Assembly (NCBI RefSeq): GCF_018613065.1
Contig: NZ_JAGGQW010000014.1
Span: forward strand, 1 to 64,000
DNA: 64,000 nt
DNA from: Bacillus sp. ISL-7
GTDB taxonomy: Bacteria; Bacillota; Bacilli; Bacillales_B; DSM-18226
Direction of reading: 5' to 3'
In this document: one piece after another, positions 59,006-64,000 of the stretch
Position numbering within the stretch: the stretch's first letter is position 1
Layout of the letters: each line of letters begins with the position of its first letter
Made by a program: the position numbers and the translations under genes
Notes under the pieces: generated by a model
What the model saw: only the letters and a program-made list of their open reading frames with translations
What the model was told of the DNA's origin: nothing
Databases searched by the model: none

Positions 59006-60382
59006 TTATGCTGGTTTACCAGTTGATGCAATCGTAGCTTTTCTTTTTTCTGCTAAATCAACGGTTAGTTGAAGTGTCCGTTTTTTGTTTAATGGATAAA
59101 GGAGAAGTAAAATTAATCCTACTACACCATAGCCTATACCCATTACAAGTGTATTTAGCGAGAAAATCCCATGAAGTGTACTTGCCGTTTGTGCCTTAAG
59201 AGTAGCATCATACCCAACTGCTGATAGGGCAAAACCACCAAGACCACCGGCAATTGCCTGACCTACTTTACGGGCAAAGGAATAAATTGAATAAATGGTT
59301 CCATCTTCACGAATTCCTGTTAGTAATTCCTGATAATCGATACAGTCTGTTACAAACGCCCAGATAGCTGTATTGAAGAAACAAAGTGCAAAGTAAGCAA
59401 TGGATGAAAGAACAATAAATGTTGTCAGACTCATGTTTGGCATAAAGTACATGGCAGCGTATACAGCACCAGAAATGACCATCGATATTCCGGACATTTC
59501 TTTTTTACCAAACTTCTTCGCTAATGGAGTAATTAATGGTATTGCTACAAATGCTAGAACTGTTTGACTGGTAGTCATGATACTAAGAGCAGTGGCTTTG
59601 CCAAAGAAGTCTTTAAGCAAATACGTTTGAATGGTTCCTTGTAACATATAAACGACTAATAGAACCAGGGCGGCTAGCAACAGTACCAATAAGGCTTTGT
59701 TTTTCAAAACACCTTTTAAAGTTTTTCCAAGGTTTAGCTTTTCTTGAGTTTGAGCGTATTCAATCCGTTCAGTTGATAATTTATAACAAGCCATATAGCA
59801 GGCAAGAGAAAGGATAGCAAAAATAATTGCCCCCATTAGGAAACGGTCCTCACTTGCTTTGTTATTAACAAAAAAGATAAATGGAGATGCTGCTCCAATT
59901 ATAAGCCAGGCGAAGTTAGCCCCCGCCGTTCTCCATGTGGATAAGGTTGTACGGTGATTCGGGTCATCCGAAACCACAGATGTCATAGAGCCGTAAGGAA
60001 TATTAACTGTGCTGTAAAGAGTTCCCCATAAAATATAAGTGGCGAATGCACATGCCATATGAAAACCATCAGACATGCCAGGAATTTTCACGAACATCAA
60101 TACACCTGAAATCACAAGAGGAAATGACATTCTAAAAATCCACGGTCTAAATTTACCATTTATCCCGGCCTTTCTTGAATCAATAAAACGGCCCCAAGAA
60201 ACATCGGCCACCGCATCCCATAAGCGGGCTACTAGAAAGAGGACACCAACAGTAGCAGGGCTGATATGAAGAATATCCGTATAAAAAACCATTAAATAAT
60301 AAGTTACGATAGCAAAAAAGAAGTCATTGCCGAAATCTCCAAACATGTAGCCGAATTTGTCTTTCAATCCAAATTGTTGCAT
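59006..60382 (-). CDS. GPH family glycoside-pentoside-hexuronide:cation symporter
   Basis: A 458-residue, 12-helix MFS-like transporter of the MelB/GPH family. It opens FGLKDKFGYMFGDFGNDFFFAIVTYYLMVFYTDI and has RLWDAVADVSWGRFIDSRK (the family's DP/D-R motif region), FRPWIFR and TDCIDYQELLTGIREDGTIYS. The substrate is probably a glycoside or uronide, unknown. ATG 60382 has GGGGG at 8 nt; ATG 60397 has none. It is divergent from an AraC regulator, with a cre-like site just upstream. No glycosidase is adjacent. Confidence 0.88.
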   Translation of the reverse strand: MQQFGLKDKFGYMFGDFGNDFFFAIVTYYLMVFYTDILHISPATVGVLFLVARLWDAVADVSWGRFIDSRKAGINGKFRPWIFRMSFPLVISGVLMFVKIPGMSDGFHMACAFATYILWGTLYSTVNIPYGSMTSVVSDDPNHRTTLSTWRTAGANFAWLIIGAASPFIFFVNNKASEDRFLMGAIIFAILSLACYMACYKLSTERIEYAQTQEKLNLGKTLKGVLKNKALLVLLLAALVLLVVYMLQGTIQTYLLKDFFGKATALSIMTTSQTVLAFVAIPLITPLAKKFGKKEMSGISMVISGAVYAAMYFMPNMSLTTFIVLSSIAYFALCFFNTAIWAFVTDCIDYQELLTGIREDGTIYSIYSFARKVGQAIAGGLGGFALSAVGYDATLKAQTASTLHGIFSLNTLVMGIGYGVVGLILLLLYPLNKKRTLQLTVDLAEKRKATIASTGKPA

Positions 60383-60421
60383 CAGTGTTACCCCCATTAT
60401 TCTTAAATTTGATAAGAATTT

Positions 60422-60435
60422 TTAAAACGCTTTCA
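60422..60435 (-). promoter_or_regulatory. Candidate CcpA cre site before the GPH gene
   Basis: On the minus strand TGAAAGCGTTTTAA matches TGWAANCGNTNWCA except at position 13. It lies 40 nt before the transporter start, fitting catabolite repression of a sugar importer. Confidence 0.55.
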
Positions 60436-60754
60436 GTTTAAATGAAATAAGATTGGTTGAATTTAGAATTATTCCTGTTTGCTGGTGTTCCAAAAGGCGT
60501 TAAAGAATTTATTATGAAACCCCTTTCAAATCCTATTAAAAAAGTACTTCTGTACAATATCTCTAGAATTTGTAGTTAATTAATTAATTTATTAAACAAA
60601 CCAATTGCTTATTCAGAATATCCTGCATTACCTCCTTCATCAAGTCCTTTTTGAAAGCAATTTACCCGAAATTTACCAACCTTACATAATCTTAAAACTT
60701 GTTGTTGGCTTAACCGTTAATTGTTATCATTAACATATTCAAATAATAAAGAGA

Positions 60755-60768
60755 ATAAAGCGTTTCCA
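60755..60768 (+). promoter_or_regulatory. Second cre-like site in the divergent spacer
   Basis: ATAAAGCGTTTCCA matches the cre core AAAGCGTTTCCA but lacks the leading TG. It lies 114 nt before the AraC gene. The rest of the 500-nt spacer (60383-60881) is AT-rich, with a TTAATTAATTAA tract near 60577. Confidence 0.4.
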
Positions 60769-60881
60769 CATCCAATATTGTTGTTTTTTTTATAAAATTG
60801 AGACTTTACGGATAAATTAAAATTTTCATTATTCCTTCAATTTAGATAACAAAGTATTAAAGAATTCAAAGGATGATTAAA

Positions 60882-62105
60882 GTGGATGAACTGCTAAGCA
60901 AATGCAGGCTTATTAAAAATGCTTTTAATATAGATGTACAAGTAGTTGATGAACAATTTCAAACGATTTTTCACCTTTCTAATGATAGCGAACCCCTCCT
61001 TTTGGTTGAAGCTCGAAAAAGAATCTATCCGGATCTTCAAAAAGCACTAGAAAAGGCAAATAAAAATGGTTTTTGTTTTCATACAAATTCATTTCAACTT
61101 TCGTATATGGCAGTCGGAATACATGAAGAAGCACAGTTTAAAGGAATTGTTCTAGTTGGCCCTTTCTTGAATGAACGGGTTACTGATCATTTTATCTGGA
61201 ATATAATGAGGAACAATCGTCTTGAAAATAATTGGTTTAACCCGTTGGAGAAGTTTTATAAATCATTATCCCAATTAGGACAATCCTACATGGCAATCGG
61301 TGATTTGTTAGTGAATATCGTGGGTAACCCCCATATTGAATCCCAATTAATTACAATGAAAAATCGTCATGACCCAAATCAGAAGGATGTACAGACACAG
61401 GATTATGATCGGGATGGCTTGGAAATAAAACTAAGGTATGAGGCAGAAGAGAAAGTTTTACATTTTATCGAAAAAGGGGATAAAGAAAATGCAATGAAAG
61501 TATTGCCTGAATTTTCAGGTGATTTTACCTATAGAGTTCCTGGGAATCCTTTGCGGGCAAGAAAAAATTTTTCTTTTTCAGGTAATACTATGAATAGGAT
61601 AGCTGCTGGTAAGGGTGGGGTTGAACCTCAATATTTACATGCGATTTCGGAAAAATTTGCACTTAAGATTGAGGCAGCGGTGACAATGTCCGAATTAGAT
61701 ATGTTGGAATTCAATATGGTAGAAGAGTATTGTGATGCAGTTAAGAATTTTGCCGTTAAAGGATATAGTCCTGTTGTAACGAAAGCGTTAATGTATATAA
61801 ATCTATACTTTACAGAACCTATCAATGTGCAATCTGTAGCTGATGAAATTGAATTTAATCGAACCTATCTCGCGAAGAAATTTAAAAAAGAGATGCATAA
61901 AAATGTAACTGATTATATTCATAAAAAGCGTATCGATGAGGCCATTTTTCTTCTCGAACAAGGGCGTTTGTCGATTACAGATATTGGTATACAAGTGGGT
62001 TTTAGCAGCTATAATTATTTTTGTAAAGTTTTTAAAGAAGTAACAGGAAAGACAGCTACAGAGTATAAAGGCAGCAAGCGATTAGAAAAAGAGGCACATG
62101 ATTAA
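60882..62105 (+). CDS. AraC family transcription regulator with PocR-like sensor domain
   Basis: A 407-residue regulator. The N-terminal 150 residues (LIKNAFNIDVQVVDEQFQTIF, FHTNSFQLSYMAVGI, GIVLVGPFLNE) resemble PocR/PAS-like ligand sensors. The C-terminal 100 residues carry two AraC helix-turn-helices (INVQSVADEIEFNRTYLAKKFKKEMHKNVTDYIHKKRIDEA, then ITDIGIQVGFSSYNYFCKVFKEVTGKTATEY). It probably controls the divergent transporter. GTG 60882 has AAGG at 9 nt; ATG 60873 overlaps that site. Confidence 0.87.
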   Translation: MDELLSKCRLIKNAFNIDVQVVDEQFQTIFHLSNDSEPLLLVEARKRIYPDLQKALEKANKNGFCFHTNSFQLSYMAVGIHEEAQFKGIVLVGPFLNERVTDHFIWNIMRNNRLENNWFNPLEKFYKSLSQLGQSYMAIGDLLVNIVGNPHIESQLITMKNRHDPNQKDVQTQDYDRDGLEIKLRYEAEEKVLHFIEKGDKENAMKVLPEFSGDFTYRVPGNPLRARKNFSFSGNTMNRIAAGKGGVEPQYLHAISEKFALKIEAAVTMSELDMLEFNMVEEYCDAVKNFAVKGYSPVVTKALMYINLYFTEPINVQSVADEIEFNRTYLAKKFKKEMHKNVTDYIHKKRIDEAIFLLEQGRLSITDIGIQVGFSSYNYFCKVFKEVTGKTATEYKGSKRLEKEAHD

Positions 62106-62122
62106 ACTCATGGCCTCTTTTT
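62086..62122. terminator. Terminator between the AraC and TetR genes
   Basis: AAAAAGAGGC(A)CATG pairs with CATGGCCTCTTTTT around ATTAAACT. It overlaps the last AraC codons and can serve both convergent genes. Confidence 0.85.
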
Positions 62123-62141
62123 GTGAATGTGAGACTGGCAT

Positions 62142-62699
62142 TTATTGGATACCTCTCCAATAAATATCCCAAGTGATCCTTTGGGCTCTTTCGTAAGCTA
62201 GGCGTGTTTCATAAACTAACTGAATATCGAGACCATCCAGCATAGTAACAAAGGCTAACGTACATTCTTCAGGACTTAATCTACATTTATGGTTGGTAAA
62301 GCATAATCGAAGGACCTCTTTTAATTCTGTTAAGTAAAGCCGGAATTGTGAGAGTACAAAATCATGCACATCTATTGGTGTAATGAATGACAAAGAATAC
62401 ATAAGTGTGGCGTTAGGCTCTGTCAAAAAACGATTCTTGTGTTCAGTGATAAAATCATACAACTGTTTTTCTAATGGTTCCTCTTTATGTTCGTCAAAAT
62501 ATTGACGAACAAAGGTACATTCTTCTTCTATTACCTCTTTATACACTTCCATAAGTAACACTTTTTTTGTTGGATAGTGGTAGGAAAGGGATTGTTTGCG
62601 AATTCCAGCCTCTTCTGCGATTTGAGCCATTTTAGTTCCATCATAACCAAATTGGTTAAAATGTTTTATGGCAATTTTTTTAATCTCTTCTTTGCTCAT
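62142..62699 (-). CDS. TetR family transcription regulator
   Basis: A 185-residue repressor. The N-terminal helix-turn-helix is visible in KKIAIKHFNQFGYDGTKMAQIAEEAGIRKQSLSYHYPTKKVLLMEVY. The C-terminal ligand domain resembles TetR_C-type helical folds. ATG 62699 has GGAGGTAAT immediately upstream; the longer frame to 62744 is unsupported. It is the second gene of the MFS-tetR operon (10 nt gap) and probably represses it. Confidence 0.9.
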   Translation of the reverse strand: MSKEEIKKIAIKHFNQFGYDGTKMAQIAEEAGIRKQSLSYHYPTKKVLLMEVYKEVIEEECTFVRQYFDEHKEEPLEKQLYDFITEHKNRFLTEPNATLMYSLSFITPIDVHDFVLSQFRLYLTELKEVLRLCFTNHKCRLSPEECTLAFVTMLDGLDIQLVYETRLAYERAQRITWDIYWRGIQ

Positions 62700-62709
62700 A
62701 TTACCTCCA

Positions 62710-63933
62710 TTAGCGAAAAAGTGATACCTTATGATCTTTTGCAACTGCTATCCGTCTATTTTTACTGACAGTAAAAATTAAATAGATGAGTAGAAACAAT
62801 AAATAAGCTATTATAGCTACGAAATATACTGACTGGTATGAAAATGCTTCTGCAACGACACCAAGAATAAGAGAACCTCCTCCTAAACCAAAATCGAAAA
62901 AATTAAAGAAGGAGGCAATTGCATTTTCACGTTCATATACTTCAACCATGTTTAAGCACCATGTTTGAAGTGCTGGAAAAATAGCCCCAAATCCTGAGCC
63001 ATATAGGAACCCGGCTATAAGAAACTGGAGCTCATTCTGTGCTAATAATAACACAATAAACCCCGCAATCGTAATTATTCCTGAGGGTATTAAAACCGCC
63101 CCAGGTCCGTAACGGTCAAACATTTTTCCGGATATCACCCTCACCACTAGACCACTCGCAGCAGAAATAAAGAAAAACCATGCAATAAGGTGGAATCCTT
63201 TATCAACTGCGTATAAAGCCGTAAAGGACATCACTCCACCAGCAGCTATTCCAGTCATAAATATAAGAATAGAAGGGAGCAGTACCCGTTTTTCTACCCA
63301 TTTGAATTTTGAAGTAGTAGGGTTTTCAGTTCCATTTTCATTAATAAACTCAGATTTTCTCGAAGTATAACAGGCGAATAATATTGCTAAGAGAGAAATT
63401 GCCATAGCACTCCAAAACATTCCATTAAAATCAAAGGATTGTAACAAACTAACCCCTATTACCGGCCCGAGAGAAATAGCTATGGTCTCCCCAACACCAA
63501 AATAACCCATAGCCTCACCCATTCGCTCCTTAGGCATATTTTCAGCTGCAATCGTTGTAATATAGATGGTTGCTAGTCCAAATCCAATCCCATGAATTAA
63601 ACGAATAGCAAGAAGCGTCCAAACATCTGACGCAAGGTAGTAAAGGCCTGTTGAAAGTGCACAAATTGCCATCCCAAAAATCAGTAGATATTTTTTATTG
63701 AATCTTGTTGTGAGTATCCCAGAAAATGGACGGACAAGAATAGCTGAAACTGTAAAAATCCCTGTGACTAGGCCAATTTGGGAAGCTTCACCTCCAATGC
63801 TTGAAACAAATAACGGCAAGGTAGGAAGCAACATTTCAAACGCCATAAACAACAATCCGTTTGCTGCCATAATAAAGATAAAAGAACGGGTCCATAAGCT
63901 TACTTTTGTAGCTGAATAGATTTGATCAATCAT
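62710..63933 (-). CDS. MFS transporter
   Basis: A 407-residue major facilitator with 12 predicted helices, of drug-efflux type. RPFSGILTTRFNKKYLL matches the loop 2-3 motif. RLIHGIGFGLATIYITTIAAENMPKERMGEAMGYFGVGETIAISLGPVIG carries the antiporter motif C (GxxxGPxxG). The C-terminal half has GKMFDRYGPG and LQTWCLNMVEVYERENAIASF. ATG 63933 follows GAGGTGA. Pairing with TetR suggests export of a toxic small molecule. Confidence 0.88.
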   Translation of the reverse strand: MIDQIYSATKVSLWTRSFIFIMAANGLLFMAFEMLLPTLPLFVSSIGGEASQIGLVTGIFTVSAILVRPFSGILTTRFNKKYLLIFGMAICALSTGLYYLASDVWTLLAIRLIHGIGFGLATIYITTIAAENMPKERMGEAMGYFGVGETIAISLGPVIGVSLLQSFDFNGMFWSAMAISLLAILFACYTSRKSEFINENGTENPTTSKFKWVEKRVLLPSILIFMTGIAAGGVMSFTALYAVDKGFHLIAWFFFISAASGLVVRVISGKMFDRYGPGAVLIPSGIITIAGFIVLLLAQNELQFLIAGFLYGSGFGAIFPALQTWCLNMVEVYERENAIASFFNFFDFGLGGGSLILGVVAEAFSYQSVYFVAIIAYLLFLLIYLIFTVSKNRRIAVAKDHKVSLFR

Positions 63934-63979
63934 AAAAATCACCTCAAAAATGATGTATATCCCTACAGATATTAAGAGT

Positions 63980-64000
63980 ATTTTATCTGACGATGGTCAG
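63980..64000 (-). promoter_or_regulatory. Putative TetR operator and -10 of the MFS-tetR operon
   Basis: CTGAC-GATG-GTCAG (63987-64000) is a perfect 5-bp-arm inverted repeat. Just downstream on the minus strand is TAAAAT (63985-63980), a possible -10. The -35 is outside the window. The assignment to the operon's own TetR is inference. Confidence 0.45.

Overview
The window looks like a low-GC Bacillota chromosome from the family Bacillaceae, probably a Neobacillus- or Bacillus-like soil species. The family call rests on three things: strong AGGAGG-type ribosome sites with frequent GTG and TTG starts, a PurR plus guanine-riboswitch purine leader, and gene order matching the B. subtilis purE..purD-yerA-yerB-yerC-pcrB-pcrA-ligA-camS block and the later opuE/gatCAB/dagK/yefA genes. 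The genus is only an inference.

Layout. An rRNA operon ends at 1-190 with 5S rRNA and a terminator. A MscS channel and a NETI protein precede the twelve-gene purine operon (purEKBCSQLFMNHD, 1823-14549). That operon has inverted PurR boxes, a sigma-A promoter and a guanine riboswitch that ends in a terminator. Next come a 37-codon EYxxD membrane peptide, a YgaP-like membrane protein, an adenine deaminase homologue, yerB, yerC, and pcrB-pcrA-ligA-camS (15.3-25.0 kb). From 25 to 35 kb there is P5C dehydrogenase, two unrecognised membrane proteins, a decayed nirBD nitrite reductase locus still carrying a perfect Fnr box, intact siroheme genes (nasF-like and sirC-like), the glyoxylate shunt pair aceB-aceA, and yueI. 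From 35 to 45 kb lie OsmC, VanZ, a frameshifted lysozyme-family gene, gatCAB, a 650-bp gene-free stretch with four copies of one 22-bp palindrome, and putP, plsY and small housekeeping genes. From 46.8 to 50.0 kb there is a compact ECF sigma operon: sigma with a probable ATT start, zinc anti-sigma, a three-repeat membrane protein, a 31-residue membrane peptide, and a LiaF-like toast-rack protein. Then follow dagK, the NAD salvage pair pncA-pncB, two small membrane proteins and rlmCD. After rlmCD a dus gene sits on a 1.4-kb segment flanked by two copies of the rlmCD terminator. The last 7 kb is accessory: gene remnants, an orphan 109-residue protein, a VOC protein, a divergent GPH sugar transporter / AraC regulator pair with cre-like sites, and an MFS-TetR operon.

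Functions. The purine genes convert PRPP to IMP and glycinamide intermediates. They appear controlled twice, by PurR at initiation and by guanine at the leader. aceBA bypasses the CO2-losing steps of the TCA cycle. pncA-pncB recycle nicotinamide. nasF/sirC make siroheme although the local siroheme enzyme is dead. No complete undescribed defence or secondary-metabolite system was recognised. The most unusual items are the ECF/toast-rack operon with its ATT start and hidden peptide, the palindrome array at 40.3-40.9 kb, the terminator-flanked dus segment, the decaying nirBD locus, and several families of short repeats.
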